Source: Knoxdaviesia capensis (lineage: Eukaryota; Ascomycota; Sordariomycetes; Microascales; Gondwanamycetaceae). Taken from it: a DNA stretch of 64,000 bases. The DNA lies in contig LNGK01000004.1 of NCBI GenBank assembly GCA_001510575.1, positions 2,179,956-2,243,955 on the forward strand, written 5' to 3'. Numbering within the stretch: the first letter of the stretch is position 1; every line of letters starts with the position of its first letter. Of the stretch, positions 35,120 to 48,674 are shown one piece after another. The position numbers and the translations under genes are program-made. The notes beneath the pieces are model-generated. The model made no database searches and was not told the origin of the DNA. It saw only the letters and a list, made by a program, of their open reading frames with translations.

Positions 35120-35655
35120 GGCGAGTGTGAATGAACATGCACGATTCCACTCCCTTCTCTGGCTCGGCTTCGTCGATCGATCACTTCCATTGGATCTCGA
35201 CTCGAACAAACGAGTGCGAATGAACATGCACGATTCCACTCCCTTCTCTGGCTCGGCCTCGTCGATTGATCACTTCCATTGGATCTCGACTCGAATAAAC
35301 GAGTGCGAATGAACATGCACGATTCCACTCTGTTCCTCTGGCCTGGCTTCGTCGATCGATCACTTCCATTGGATCTCGACTCGAACAAACGAGTGCGAAT
35401 GAACATGCACGATTCCACTCCTTTCCTCTGGCTCGGCCTCGTCGATCGATCACTTCCATTAGATCTCGACTCGAACAAACGAGTGCGAATGAACATGCAC
35501 GATTCCACTCCCTTCTCTGGCTCGGCCTCGTCGATTGATCACTTCCATTGGATCTCGACTCGAACAAACGAGTGCGAATGAACACGTACGATTCCACTCT
35601 GTTCCTCTGGCCTGGCTTCGTCGATCGATCACTTCCAATGGATCTCGACCCGAAC
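35120..35655. repeat. Tandem minisatellite, six copies of an 89-90-bp unit
   Basis: ATGAACATGCACGATTCCAC starts at 35131, 35220, 35309, 35399, 35489 and (diverged) 35578, so the period is 89 or 90. Copies differ by a few substitutions and a one-base indel (CCCTTCTCTGG versus TTCCTCTGG). Because the period varies between 89 and 90 the array does not keep one frame, so it is unlikely to be coding. Confidence 0.93.
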
Positions 35656-36389
35656 ACAAGTAACCACCTCTCACCAACACTTGGCAGCAATCATTTTCCT
35701 GCACGCCAAGTTGGGAGCGTCCTTTGCCACTCTCAAACAATCTTCTGCCAATTTCACCACGATGCTTTCCGTCTAATCGGGCTTTTCCACGAGAGTCTAG
35801 GCAGTGCTTGATCCCGCTTCTGCCGTTTCCCTTTGCCGGAGTCGCAAAGCTTTCAACCACAGTGTTGATGGGGGCTGATCCTCTCCTTTCCACTTCAACT
35901 TCTCAAAAGCTTCTTGTGAAACACACTGGCAAACAAACAGACTTTTTGGCGGCTCATTAGCCCCCTTATTCCTCTCTCCTCGCTACAGTCTTCCAGGCCG
36001 CAGCCCATTCTTTTCTTCGAGACTCTCTAGCGAGCTTGAGACAACCATCTTGCTGTCCCAAGAACAGCCAACAAACAACCAAACAAACAACCTTTTGACA
36101 ACAGTCTCGCTCGGCCCGAGACCACCTGCGAAATCGACACGATGTCCGGAGCTTACCGCGGATCATGACAACTGATAGAGGAGTCAGTTTTGAGACAACA
36201 AGACAATCTGGTCATTGATATCTGTGCGAGGATCGGATCTGATCAACAATTATTTCCATTCCATGAACATTTCTTTCTGGATGAAGCAATGATAGACTGT
36301 GAGTGACTTGGTACCCTTCACTAATGCTGATGACGCCTGAGCTAACTTCTCAACTTCGCTTAGATAGTTCTTGCCCCCCCTTCTTCTCA

Positions 36390-37662
<1,273 letters not shown>

Positions 37663-37676
37663 TTCTGGTTAATACT

Positions 37677-38030
37677 GACCTCCCATCCCCCCCCTTTTAA
37701 AAAAAAAAGAAGAAAAAAACCCTCCCGCAAAAAGCTCATACCAAAAGCTCCTCAAAAATTCCATCTTCCTCTCTCTCTCTCTTCTCTCTCTTTTTCTCTC
37801 TCTTTTTCTCTCTCTTTTTCCCTCTCTTTTCCTTCTTTTTCTTCTTCGCTCTCTATGTGCTAATCTCTAAAAAAGCCTCTCCCACTTTTCTCTCTCTCTC
37901 TCTCTCACTCTCTCACTCTCCCCCCCCCCCNGACCTCCCATCCCCCCCCCTTTAAAAAAAAAGAAAAAAGCCTCCCGCAAAAAGCTCCTACCAAAAGCTC
38001 CTCAAAAATTCCATCTTCCTCTCTCTCCCT
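37677..38030. repeat. ~95-bp direct repeat flanking a single N (37931), probable assembly gap
   Basis: A unit beginning GACCTCCCATCCCCCC, with A-rich middle and CCTCAAAAATTCCATCTTCC end, occurs at 37677 and again at 37932, immediately after the only ambiguous base in the window. The first copy is preceded by (GT)n, the second by a C-run and the N, which suggests unresolved CT/GT sequence at the N. Confidence 0.85.
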
Positions 38031-38054
38031 CTCTCCCTCTCCCTCCCTCTCTCC

Positions 38055-38106
<52 letters not shown>

Positions 38107-39101
38107 CCCTCCCATCAAAAAACCTCCAAACAAAAACCACAAAGCAAAAAACCACAAAACAAAAACCTTCGATCACCACCACCACAGGTGGGGGAGTGGG
38201 CAAGGGGCGGGAGGAAGGGTTGGAGTGGAGGTGGGAGAAGGTGGAAGAAGGCGTGGGTGGGGGGTGGCTCGGGCGGTAGTGAAAAAAGGGATGAAACAAG
38301 GGATGGGGTTCGGGGAAAGGATCCGGAGGAAGCGGCGGGGCCGTGAAATGGTGGACGGCCTCGGAGCCGGACGGAGATGATGTGGGGCCGTATCGGACCC
38401 GATCCCGGGTCCACCATGTCCGGAACCGGCCAGACATCGGACTCGCAGGGATACATCTTGGTAACGAATGTCTACAACTACGCAGATTTGATCACAAAAT
38501 TATTTTCCATACTCTAGAACTTTTGACGATGTTTTCAACTTGGATTATTAACGAAGAAGGAGGCAAGAAACAAGCCGAAAAACGGTTCCCCCTTCCTGAC
38601 ACCAGCCATAAACTCCGGGCATGTTGCGATTCTATGCACGCAGACATGACGAAACTCCAACTCCAAACCCCAAGGTAAGTCCATTGGTGGACGGCCCGAA
38701 AACAAGAAAATGAAAAACTCATGAAAGGAAGAGGAACATAGGAAACGATGTGGGGGGATATGAAAACAAGTAACTGACTAAGAGGCGTCTCCAAGACCGC
38801 TGCAACTTCAGTCTCTGAAAGGCTGGCGGCCGCGTCGCTCAACCACATTCGACCGGCCATCATCGTCAATGCGGTACATGTCGTCCGAGAACGGATTGAT
38901 GTCTAGCACGGGGCTGGCCAGCGAAGTGGTGAATCCGCGGGCGGAAACTTCGGTCAGAGCCACAGTGGCAATAGCAGTGCGTGAGGTCTGGCGCGGGGGC
39001 GGCGGCGGCGGCGGCGGGGGACGGCGGCGACCTTTGGCGGCGGTGATCCGGGTGGCCGGCAGCCCAGAAGCGGGTTCGGTGCTGTTGGGGGTGGCATTGT
39101 T
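38031..39101. other. 3' flank of prm1; CT and CA microsatellite at its left edge, no gene
   Basis: A (CT)n tract passes into (CA)n at about 38073-38101, followed by A/C-rich then G-rich sequence. A GGC/GGT-rich run lies near 38995-39020. No supported coding sequence. Confidence 0.5.
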
Positions 39102-41393
39102 CTAAAACGCCACGCCGTCAAGCTTTCCGTGGGAGCTCGCGCGGGTGTGGGCAGGGGCGCCACCGGAAGAGCCACCGTGGCCATCGCCGCCCGACACACG
39201 GACCTTGGCACCGGCTGTGCCGCGCGTGACTCGGTCACCGTCACTAGCGGCCACATCCAGGCTAGTATCGGCGTTGGTGGAGGCGAAGCGCGGGAAGCGG
39301 AGCGGCACACGCGAGGCAGTGGCCGTAGACGGACCGGGCTCGTACGCCGCATCATAGGTGGGGGCAGGAACGTGCTCGGTGGGGTGAGATTGGTAGGCAG
39401 TACTGCCAAAGCCGGACTCACCCCGCGTGGAGCTGCCGCCGATCATGTTGATTAAAGCATACACAATGCCGCCGAGTACAACAACAACATACACCAGGAG
39501 GAGGCCGAGCGACACCATGAGGCTGAACATGATGCTCCGGCGGAGGACGTCGGTAACGCGGCTGACGGCCTCGGTGATCTCATCGCTCGTTCCGCTGGAC
39601 GGGCTAGACAAGAAGGTTGTCAGATCAGAGTCGCCGCTGATGGACTCGTTGGCGCCGAGACTGAACATGTCATCAGGGAAGCGCGGCAGTTGCATGTGGG
39701 CCTGCTCATTGAGCCAGGTCAGGCCCTTCTGGACAGCCTCAACCTTGAGGCCGATGAGGCAGCGGATCACGTCATCGATAGGATCCCGCAGAATGCTCTC
39801 GCCGAACACAAGGTCAAGGCCCTTCTCCATCTCGCGGGTGAAGATGTTGAGGGTGTTGTTGACGGCAGTGGTGCCGTTGACCACATAGCCCAGCACGTTG
39901 CTGTTCAGGTCGTCATTGAACCCGTCCATGACACGGTTGGCATCGGTAGACCACTGAGTCGACGCGGTCTCCAGGCTGGCGACGACGTCGTCGGCAAAAC
40001 CACCCACCTGCGAAGCCAGCTCGGGAACCTGCTTCTCAATGGCAGACAAGATAATCAACTGGCAGATGCATGAGAGAATTCCAGCCAGAGCCAGCGACAG
40101 GGCGAACAGGGCCGGCAGAGAGGTGGCGTAGGCAAAGGCCCAACGCGCGAGAATCTGGCGCTTGGGCGAACGGAAGCGAGACGAGACGCGAATGCCGAGA
40201 GAAGCGGAAACGGGGCGCGAGGCAATGTAGATGACATCCATCGATTCATACTGGCCGGTCTCAACCAGTCGGGCGTGCTGGCGTTGCTGTCGCCAGCGGC
40301 GGATTTCAAACCACGCCACGGGAACGCAGGCAAGTACGGCGAGAGTGACCAGAACGGCAATGATGGCGATGCGGCTGGTCTTAACAGTATCGCGCAGGCC
40401 GGCAAAGAAGTTGTTGATGCCGTCGTTTCCGGAGCAGAAGCCGAGCTGCTGCTTCTGGGCAACGGGGAACACGGAGCGGTCGAAAGTGAAGGAGCCGTAC
40501 GAGTCGTTGACGGCCTGGCGGAGGAAGTCGAAGGGGATCGACACGGCGCGCTCGGTCAGGTTGCGGACATCGTCAAAGGTCGGGATGGTGGCGTTGAGCT
40601 TCTCGAGATCGGCCACGAAGCCGGAGGTGTCGACGTCGAAGTCGCGGAGGCGGTCGATGGGGCCGGTGAGGTCCAGCTTGGGGATGCTGGGGAGCAGCGA
40701 GCCGAACACGGACTGCTCGATGCTCTTGACCAGCTTGTCGATAGCAGCCTGTGCACTGGCGGCATCGTCAACGAGGGAGTCGGCAATGGAATCGAGGCTC
40801 TTGTTGACCACGCCGGTGATTTTCTTGGTGACGTCGGCCGCGACGCCCAGACCTCCGTGGATCATGGCTGAGCAGAGGCACACGTAAGTCGACACCATCA
40901 TATTGATGAGAAAAAGAACGAGGGCCTCGATGACGGTGAGGGCCAGATCGAGAGTGGCCACCAGTGCCTTGACGGCAGTTTCAACGCCCGACGCCGACAG
41001 CTCATTCACTCCTAGAGACAGGTAGTGCGGCATGGAGGCCATGGCACTACCTATGTCCTCGACCTTGGTGCATGCAGACAGGGCCTTGACCTTGGCATCA
41101 TCGAGGTTGTTCTCAACGCTGTTCAGAGTGCTAAGCACGGAAATGAGCGCCAGGATGAGCAGGATAGTCCAGCGGTTGAGCCAGACCTGCGAGAGGCGGG
41201 CCGGGAGACCGAGGTACGGGATGTGGCCGGAAACGGCGGTCGGCGAGGTGTTAGCGGGCGCGGCAGCGCTGGCCGAAGCTTCGTGTTTGCGGTATTCGGA
41301 GAGTTCGACTGAGTCGGATCGGAGGGAAGGCGGCACAGGCGGCATGACATGCTTCTCCGACCGGGAGGCCGAGTTAGAGAAGAAGTCCACCAT
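39102..41393 (-). CDS. prm1: Prm1 plasma membrane fusion protein
   Basis: A single exon encodes 763 residues. Hydrophobic segments lie at about 75-91, 144-177, 341-362, 419-449 and 621-647, matching the multi-pass layout of Prm1. The two large extracellular loops carry N-glycosylation sequons (NAT, NDS, NGT, NNT) and a few cysteines, including GFCSGNDGINNFFAGL, a conserved stretch before the third membrane segment. PVAWFEIRRWRQQRQHAR follows that segment. Prm1 acts at contact sites between mating or fusing cells and promotes bilayer merger; in filamentous fungi it affects both hyphal anastomosis and mating. Length is typical (about 700-780). The C-terminal tail is Ser/Pro-rich and disordered. 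A frame shadowing it on the plus strand has no protein character. Confidence 0.95.
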   Translation of the reverse strand: MVDFFSNSASRSEKHVMPPVPPSLRSDSVELSEYRKHEASASAAAPANTSPTAVSGHIPYLGLPARLSQVWLNRWTILLILALISVLSTLNSVENNLDDAKVKALSACTKVEDIGSAMASMPHYLSLGVNELSASGVETAVKALVATLDLALTVIEALVLFLINMMVSTYVCLCSAMIHGGLGVAADVTKKITGVVNKSLDSIADSLVDDAASAQAAIDKLVKSIEQSVFGSLLPSIPKLDLTGPIDRLRDFDVDTSGFVADLEKLNATIPTFDDVRNLTERAVSIPFDFLRQAVNDSYGSFTFDRSVFPVAQKQQLGFCSGNDGINNFFAGLRDTVKTSRIAIIAVLVTLAVLACVPVAWFEIRRWRQQRQHARLVETGQYESMDVIYIASRPVSASLGIRVSSRFRSPKRQILARWAFAYATSLPALFALSLALAGILSCICQLIILSAIEKQVPELASQVGGFADDVVASLETASTQWSTDANRVMDGFNDDLNSNVLGYVVNGTTAVNNTLNIFTREMEKGLDLVFGESILRDPIDDVIRCLIGLKVEAVQKGLTWLNEQAHMQLPRFPDDMFSLGANESISGDSDLTTFLSSPSSGTSDEITEAVSRVTDVLRRSIMFSLMVSLGLLLVYVVVVLGGIVYALINMIGGSSTRGESGFGSTAYQSHPTEHVPAPTYDAAYEPGPSTATASRVPLRFPRFASTNADTSLDVAASDGDRVTRGTAGAKVRVSGGDGHGGSSGGAPAHTRASSHGKLDGVAF

Positions 41394-44300
41394 GTCGAGT
41401 TGAGAATTAGGTGAGTGATGGTAAGTTTGACTTGGGACAGGAGATGTTTGTGGAGAGAAAGAAAAAAAAAAGAAGAAGAAAAAGAAAGCAAAGGTAATGA
41501 TTCAAGAAAATATACAAGAGAGGATATTATGATAAAAGAATGGTGATGGGTATATACGGTATAAGTTATGTTTCTGGCTTGTGGGAAAGATATGATATAG
41601 ACGAAGGAATTAGACACAAGCGGGATAAATGGAGATATATAAAGGGCCACCGGGAACCAAGGCAAATCAGAAAGAAAAAGAAAAGAAAAAACGGTAGTTA
41701 TGAATACAATCACACAACAAAGGGCGTGATCCAAGTCAGGAACAATAGTGACTATTAATTAGTAGAAAGAAGTAGTCAAAAGAGCAGGATAGCCACACAA
41801 CTCTTCTTGTGACAAAGAAAATCGTCACCCAGGAGATATCTAGAGTAGAGGTATTAGAAGAAAAGTAAGAGGACTGACTATTCACAGAATAGCAGGAAGA
41901 GAAGATAGTAGGAGGAGATAGAATATAGGAGGAAAAATGGGCTGGCTAAGTATATTGATAGGTGGACGAGAAAAGAGAGAGAGAGAGAGAGGGAGAGAGA
42001 GAGAGGGAGGGAGGGAAGTAGACGAAGACAGACGAAAAGCCTGGGATGGTGGCCATTATGAATGCTTGCTGGCGGCCATGAAGCCCAGCCCTCAAACATC
42101 GCCAAACACAGTCTCTCTCGTCCTGAGTCAACGTGTCAGAGCACGCATTTGGCCGAATATAGATACAGCCAAGAAAAATGACTGGCCCGCACACAACGGG
42201 CAGTCATGGGCTCACCACCAATCGACTCAATCCAGTTGCCACAGGATCCATTTCTCTGGTCAAGGAGAAACACGCAGAGACAGCCGCCACAGACCAGATT
42301 GGGGAACAGAGAGAGATGGAGGGGCGAGAACATTCAAAGAAGAGGGGTGGGGTAAAGATGGGGCCATGGGGTCAACTTTTTTCTTTTCTGCTGGCGGGTG
42401 GGAGGGTAATGTCATGATGACTGTCTAAAAACAGAACTGGCAAGGCTGCGTGCTTCAGCCGGATAGGAAGAGAGTATCCTAGGCCGGGGGGGGTGGTGAA
42501 GTGGGTGTGAAACAAAGGAAGCCGAAGAAACGAAGAAGAGAGAAAGCAGAAGGAAGAGCCAGAAGAGTCCGCTCGTGAACTGAAAAGTCGTGCATCCTCT
42601 CCGTGTTTCAATTGCCCTGCTGCCGACCGTGGCGGGCCGGCCACTCAAATGCACGATGGTTGAAGAATATGGATTTCGTCGGCCGGCTTAAGCGCCCGTT
42701 CCAGCCTGGCTGATGTTCCGCGGTGGGCCGTGTAAAAAATTAAGCATGGAAGGGAAGCCAAGCTTCTTCTTCCTCTTCTTTATTTTTTTTTCTCTGGTGT
42801 CCAAGGGGGCCTGGGAAGCACAGACAACTCGCGCATATCCACACAACGCCCGTGGTTGTGTGGTTGCGCGGCCGGTCCAGAGCTGGTGATTGGCCGGTGC
42901 GCTTATGGAGTGGTGTTTAACCAACCACAAGAAGTCTCGATCGCATGGGCTGTTCGTCTAGTGTTCGTGTCTTTTGCCTCTTGTTCCTTGGCAGGCTATC
43001 AGTGGCGAATATTGCGTTGAAAGGTGTGGTTGCTAGAGGAAGAGAACCAGCTTGGTGCAGAGGAAATACGAGAGGGGTGAAAGATAAACACTGAGGCTGA
43101 GCCAAAGCCAAGTCTTTAGCTCTCCACTCTCCTCTGACTTCTCGGCTATCAAAAGAGCAAACAATGGACAAGCGCAAAGTGGGTGGTCTTGTGACTGGAC
43201 TTCACAAAGAAACAGGCTCTGGGGAACTACAAAGACTCTCCTCATGGCACAATAGAAGAGGAATTATAGGCTAGAGAGAACAAAGCGGCACAAAGGACGT
43301 CGAAGCTAGCTATAAGGTGTTCTTGTGAGACTTGGTCCTCGGGTGTGGCGCTACACCAGCGTCAAGCCAGCAAATCAGGGATGTAGGCCTATTTACCTTT
43401 TATTTCTCTTTCTGTTCAATGAATATTCCTTTTGTTTCTCTTGTCCTTTTCACCTCTTAATTCTAGCCAAAATAATGAGAGAACCCCGGGCTATGCTGAC
43501 CCTTTGTCTCCTGTCCCCCGACTGAAACAAGGCCTGCAAGCCTTTGCCAGCCAGTCATTCCAGAAGCGGACCATAGTGGTTGCAGCTGGTGTTCTCAGCA
43601 GGGTGGCCTGAATCCCTGGTGTCAGTGGTCGATTGGCTCAGATCGTCCCAGTTCTGAAGCGTGGGGTTCGTCAGGTCTTTTTTTTTTTTTTTTTTCCTTT
43701 TTTTTTTTCGCCTCCTCTGCGGGCGCTTACACGACGACACCCGAATGTCCACTTTGCCCAGGATTTGTATGGCGGGTATACTTGACACACAATCACTGCT
43801 GTCCAGCACGCGATCAGTAGTGACGTTGATATGAAGCATCTGGGGCAATTTTGTTCTGCAAGGGGACCATCTCCTCAAAACCGCTTCTCGCGAAGATGAG
43901 CACTGCCGATTTTATGCGACAGTGTCTTATACCAACCCTACAGCCTTAGGGTCTAACCTGTACATCTCGAGTGTTAGGGTTGACTCCGCTTTGACTCGGC
44001 ACAACGGCGCCGTCTTGCATCCCGTCCCGGGTCTTGGAAACCCGGCATCAGTGAACCCGAGATCTTCTATCGGCAGACGCGGGAATGCAATAGCACCGGG
44101 GTTAGAAAAATGCTCTCCACACCGTCTGCCGTATAATGCCCAGACCATCTCTCAAGCACCCTTCAAGTTGCACATATACCAGGCCCTGTAACCCTACAGC
44201 CCGCACATTATACTTGAGACTGCACTTCCGAGGTTTGTGTTGCCTTGACACCATGCGCGCAGTCACCGTTTTCCCTTTCCTGTGTATCTCAAACGAGAGC

Positions 44301-46447
44301 GGTCAAGCACGAAATGTCGGTGGCAGGAGCACACACGCAAAGAGCAGAAAAGGGCCTGGGAGGGCTGGGAGGGGACAGTGAAGTGGTCTCTGCGTGTTCT
44401 TGTGTAACAGCAAGCAAGCAGAGTTCAGCCCATTGACCGCTCTCTCGCCGGTGTCTGTGTACTTCCCTGTGGTCGGGTTCTGTTTTTGCCAGTCGTGATT
44501 TTCCACGCCCAGCGAGCTTGCCGCACTGGTATTTCACATCGCTTGTGTGTGTGTGTGTGTGTGTGTGGATGTTTGATGTGTTTTCCCCTTCTGCATGTGG
44601 CTGCTCGTGGCCCTCTGCTCGCTTCGTTCCGACTGTGTAGGCACGCCTGCAATGCGTGGCCCGTCGTTACTGGCTGGAACCTGGGAAATACAAGCTGCCG
44701 CCGAGACTGCGTACAAACGGCTACAAACCAGGCAGCCCAGGCCATGGCCATGGCCACCAAGTTGCATCTTCACACAAGACCAAAAGGGGGGAGGGAGGCC
44801 AGAGGAAAGCTCCCTGGATTCCGTTTTCTCCTCGTCCGTTCGTCGTCTATCTATGTATTTCTTTCTTTTCTAGTTTTCCTCTTCAGCCTCCAAGAACAGC
44901 ACCCGGGAAAGACAGCCGTTTGGCACCCATCCTCACTCCTCGCGGGTTCGTGCATATCTGAGACTTTTGGAGTCCCGGCTATACTTGTCTGGTTTTGTCG
45001 TTTTGGTGCAGGTATACGCTGGATGGCAGACGACGGCTGGCAGCAGGGGCCGATCTTCGGAAGCGTTTGCGTGGGCGGAGTGTGTATGTGTGTGTGTACG
45101 CACGAGAGAGTATGGTGGCGGAAGTGATAAAGGAGTGGGAAAAGGAGGCACACAGTCGTATATTCTGGCCTGTAGTCCTCGTTGTCGACGGCCTCTATTT
45201 AGTACAGTGTCTCTCACCTCCTCTGTCCCCCTCCTCTGGTGGCCTCCCACGCTTATATCCAGGCCTGCACTGCGCAATCAGCTTGCCCATGCCTCCATTT
45301 CCGCCCACTACATGCCTCCCATCGTCTGATCTGCTCTGATCAGCATCTGTCAGCCGTCTACGTCCCCATCGCACCGTCTGGCAAGCTCATCGTCCAACTG
45401 CCGCTGTCACTAACTGCCAGCTCAATGGCGCCATCTCGTTCTCTGCCAGAACGCTCGTGCAGCGTGTAACTTGGGCCAGCCATGGCCAAGACGAAACCAC
45501 CGTGGAGTCACTTTCTGTGTGTGCTGCTGTCTGTTGCTTTCTCTCTCTCTTCTTCGCTGAAGGAATGCTGTTGTACCACCACCGAACCGCACTAATGCAT
45601 GTCACCAGCAGAACAACGCAGTGGCAGACCACTCAAGGCGGACTTGCGTTAGACTTGCCGTGTGTTGGGCGCGTGTCTTGTCAGATGCGATGGTACTGGG
45701 TTCCTTTATCTTCTTCCTCCTCCAAAGGGATAGCCGTCGAACAGATAAACAGGATGGTGGATATAGGAAATGGTTCACCATACAAGCAGACACTACCTGA
45801 ACAAACACCGAGTCAGCCATCCCGTGTGAACAGCCAGGCCCGACCCCAGTCCAATCAACCTGGATTGGAAATTCGCCGTGAGTCGCCGGGCCTCAGTAGG
45901 GATCCCACCAGAAACAGATGCCGAATGGGTGCACATGCATGCTCGACTGGTACAGATCGGTGCAGTTATCCGTTCACCGTTTCGAGAGAAAGTGGCTCGC
46001 CAATCTCTTTGGGGCACTAGAGAGACCTGAACGAGTGGCAACAAACTGAACTTGAGCCAAAGAAACCACCCTTCTCTCTCTGTTCCCAGTATCATCTCGC
46101 CTCGGGGTGCTTGCATGGTGATTCAGCCGAAGGAGGCCGGGGGAGGTTCCGTTTGCCGTTGTGGTGGTGGTCTGCGAATGGTCTCTACGGCCCTGGTGGT
46201 GTCTGTTTACTCAGGTGTTTGTATAATCTCCGGAGACCGTGCCCTGGTCTTTTTCTTGTATCTCTGTGTTTGGTGCATCCCCCAACTCCAGCCAGCTTAC
46301 ATGGCCTAGCAAACAACTCCTGGTTTTCCACTTCGCTCTCCACTTTGGTGTGAGTGAGACACAACGGCCGCATTGGACCAGCTCTGTACGCCTGCGAGAA
46401 CATCACTGTGGTGTATTCCAGCCTCTACATACATGTGTACGCATGTA

Positions 46448-46494
<47 letters not shown>

Positions 46495-47366
46495 CAGTGT
46501 ACCCCTCCCCCCCCCTCTTCTGTACCCTCTCACTGTTGACACCGGGTATCACCTCTGTTTCTTCCGCTCTCAGCTTCCCTGTGTCTCTCTCTTCGACAAC
46601 TAGCCGGTTCTGCAGGTTTCCGCCCCTCGGAATACTCTAGACTGTTGAAACACATAACTCCAACTTGGCCAGTGATAAGGTACGCCAGTCACTTTCTCCT
46701 CTTCCCAAAGACACAACCATATGCCTTGGCTGTAGTGAGCTTCCAGAGTCTGGCACTCAAGCAAGACATAACTGAATATACTCTCAAGACACCAACATCC
46801 CCAAACGGTACACAGGCCTGTCATTTATATTTGTGACCCAGTCAGTTCATTTGCGCAGTTGCTGCTGGATAGTCTATGCAGGCTCTATCTCACGTCCTCT
46901 TCAAGACCACCTCCCTCTTCACCTCAGCTCCAACTCCGGCCTCTCATCAAAACACTGGTTGGTGGCATCAACAAACACCTTGGTTTGGAACCGAGAACAG
47001 GACTCAAGCAAACATCGTTTCTCTTGCATGTTCCCTGTTTGAGCGGCCAGACGAATAGCACAAAATAAGTGAACCCTAGGTTGGGGTACAGTACTGGACT
47101 CTCTGCGTCATATACGATGCCTCTGCACACATAAATGATTCATGGTCCCCTCTATGATTAATAGATATTCTTCTCTCTATCTTACTCACTATCCTCGTCT
47201 CATTATATTTCAGTGTCAGCTCTTCTCTTATTCATGATTCCCCTCATTGTCCACACTTTCTTAATCATTCTCATACAACCCACCATTATTCATAGGTGAC
47301 CGCCCATCCCAGTATCGAATCACACACACCCTCGACCTTCCCTTCCTGTGCCTATCCATATTCACC
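41394..47366. other. 6-kb intergenic region, no gene supported
   Basis: It begins with the A/G-rich leader of prm1 (minus strand). It contains a T-run at about 43680-43710, (GT)n tracts at 44545-44566 and 46453-46490, and a GTTAGGGTT motif near 43974. The longer open frames (44486-45127, 45457-46020) run through microsatellite or low-complexity sequence and lack any motif. Confidence 0.5.
46453..46490 (+). repeat. (GT)n microsatellite
   Basis: About 19 uninterrupted GT repeats preceded by ATGT steps; lies in noncoding sequence upstream of the unrecognised gene at 47367. Confidence 0.9.
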
Positions 47367-48674
47367 ATGATTCACATTCACCCACACGACCAGAGCATTT
47401 CCTCTAACCCACACTCGGGTTTTGAGGCCGTGTTCTTTTACTACCTCTACAAAGTCGAGGCCAGTCTCTACGGCCCCGAACACACCAAGATTGCTCCCGG
47501 CAGCAGAGGCAGCGCGCCCGATAAGATATGCACGTTTGACGAATTCATGCAGCACGTCCTCGTGTCGTCGGCCATCTGGACCCCGGGCACCGAGGGCAAC
47601 CGCCACACCACATTCCCCGAGGCCAGCATCATCGGGAGCGGCCCCAACATCGACGGCTGGTCGGGCGGCGGCCTTCGCACCAACGCCGGATACCTGCACG
47701 CCCGCTTTGCCGTGCCGCCCGACTGCCTGCCGCAGCCCGAGCCGTCGTGGTCCGACGTGTGGGACGCGATGATCCAGAGCATCCGCGAGTTCCGCCGCGA
47801 CGGCGCCGACATGTGCAACGCCGACATGCGCAGCGCCTCGATGGTCCTCAGTCTCCTGCAGACCCACCGCACGCGCCTGCTGGCGATGGAGCTGCTGGCC
47901 GTTGTGCGCGACTTTGCCGTCATGGAGGCCGGCCCGCACCCGTGGGTGGCGCCGCCGCAGCGCATGTACGACAAGCCGGTGCCGTTCCGCCCGCGATCGC
48001 GCCCGTCGCATTCCCCGTCCAGCCTGGAGTGGCATCAGAGAGACGACCAGCGCAAGCGCCGCGAGCCCGGCGCCACGCTGAGCCTGGTCATCCAGGCGCC
48101 GGCGGACGTCGAAGGCGAAGACGGCTCGGGCCACCACCCCAGGGTCCTCGTCACCAAGACCCTCAAGTTCAAGCTCTGTGACACCATCAGCAACGTGCGT
48201 GGCGAGAGCGGAATGTTCCCGGACGAAGAGCGGCTGTACAACATGATGAAGCAGGGCTACCGCCCGCTCCCGGCCGGCATTCCGGCCCGGGCCATCAAGA
48301 AGCCCTCGGCCATCCGCTACTCCGACCCCCGCCGCCGCTGGATCATCCGCACCAGCGGCATGCTGACCTCCGACGGCACCCACTACCAGCACCTCGACGT
48401 CGAGCTGACCATCCGCGCCACGCAAGAGCACCAGTTGAAGACAGGCGGCGCCACGATGGTTGAAGACCGGAACTGCCTGCGAGCCGAGCTCACCGCGGTG
48501 CTGCGGGCCTGGGAATACGGATTTGGGGATGGAGTCTCGGCCCCGCTGGCCTCCGTGCACATGCGCATGCTCCATCGCATCATTCATGTGGGCTACAGTG
48601 CCGCGGAGTCCCTGGTCGGGGCCGTGGCACCGAAGACTCTGGGATACTGCCTGGGCGAGCCCCGCATGCCTTGA
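47367..48674 (+). CDS. Unrecognised 435-aa protein
   Basis: A single exon starts at an ATG in good context (TTCACCATG) and runs to a TGA at 48672-48674. Third codon positions are dominated by C and G, as in the neighbouring real genes, which supports the plus strand over the long mirror frame on the minus strand (47352-48968). There is no signal peptide or clear membrane segment. A basic stretch at about 210-235 (FRPRSRPSHS, QRKRREPG) separates an N-terminal half, with aromatic-rich motifs (GFEAVFFYYLYKVEASLYGP), from a C-terminal half (RRRWIIRTSGMLTSDGTHYQ, LDVELTIRATQEHQLKTGG). I recognise no family and no catalytic motif. It may be a lineage-restricted fungal protein. Confidence 0.7.
   Translation: MIHIHPHDQSISSNPHSGFEAVFFYYLYKVEASLYGPEHTKIAPGSRGSAPDKICTFDEFMQHVLVSSAIWTPGTEGNRHTTFPEASIIGSGPNIDGWSGGGLRTNAGYLHARFAVPPDCLPQPEPSWSDVWDAMIQSIREFRRDGADMCNADMRSASMVLSLLQTHRTRLLAMELLAVVRDFAVMEAGPHPWVAPPQRMYDKPVPFRPRSRPSHSPSSLEWHQRDDQRKRREPGATLSLVIQAPADVEGEDGSGHHPRVLVTKTLKFKLCDTISNVRGESGMFPDEERLYNMMKQGYRPLPAGIPARAIKKPSAIRYSDPRRRWIIRTSGMLTSDGTHYQHLDVELTIRATQEHQLKTGGATMVEDRNCLRAELTAVLRAWEYGFGDGVSAPLASVHMRMLHRIIHVGYSAAESLVGAVAPKTLGYCLGEPRMP

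Noticed and set aside
34957..35893. Repetitive minus-strand frames with 30-residue repeats
   Set aside because: They are by-products of the 89/90-bp minisatellite; the mixed period shifts the frame, so no single protein is maintained.
44486..45127. 213-aa plus-strand frame
   Set aside because: Contains Cys-Val runs from a (GT)n microsatellite and no conserved motif.
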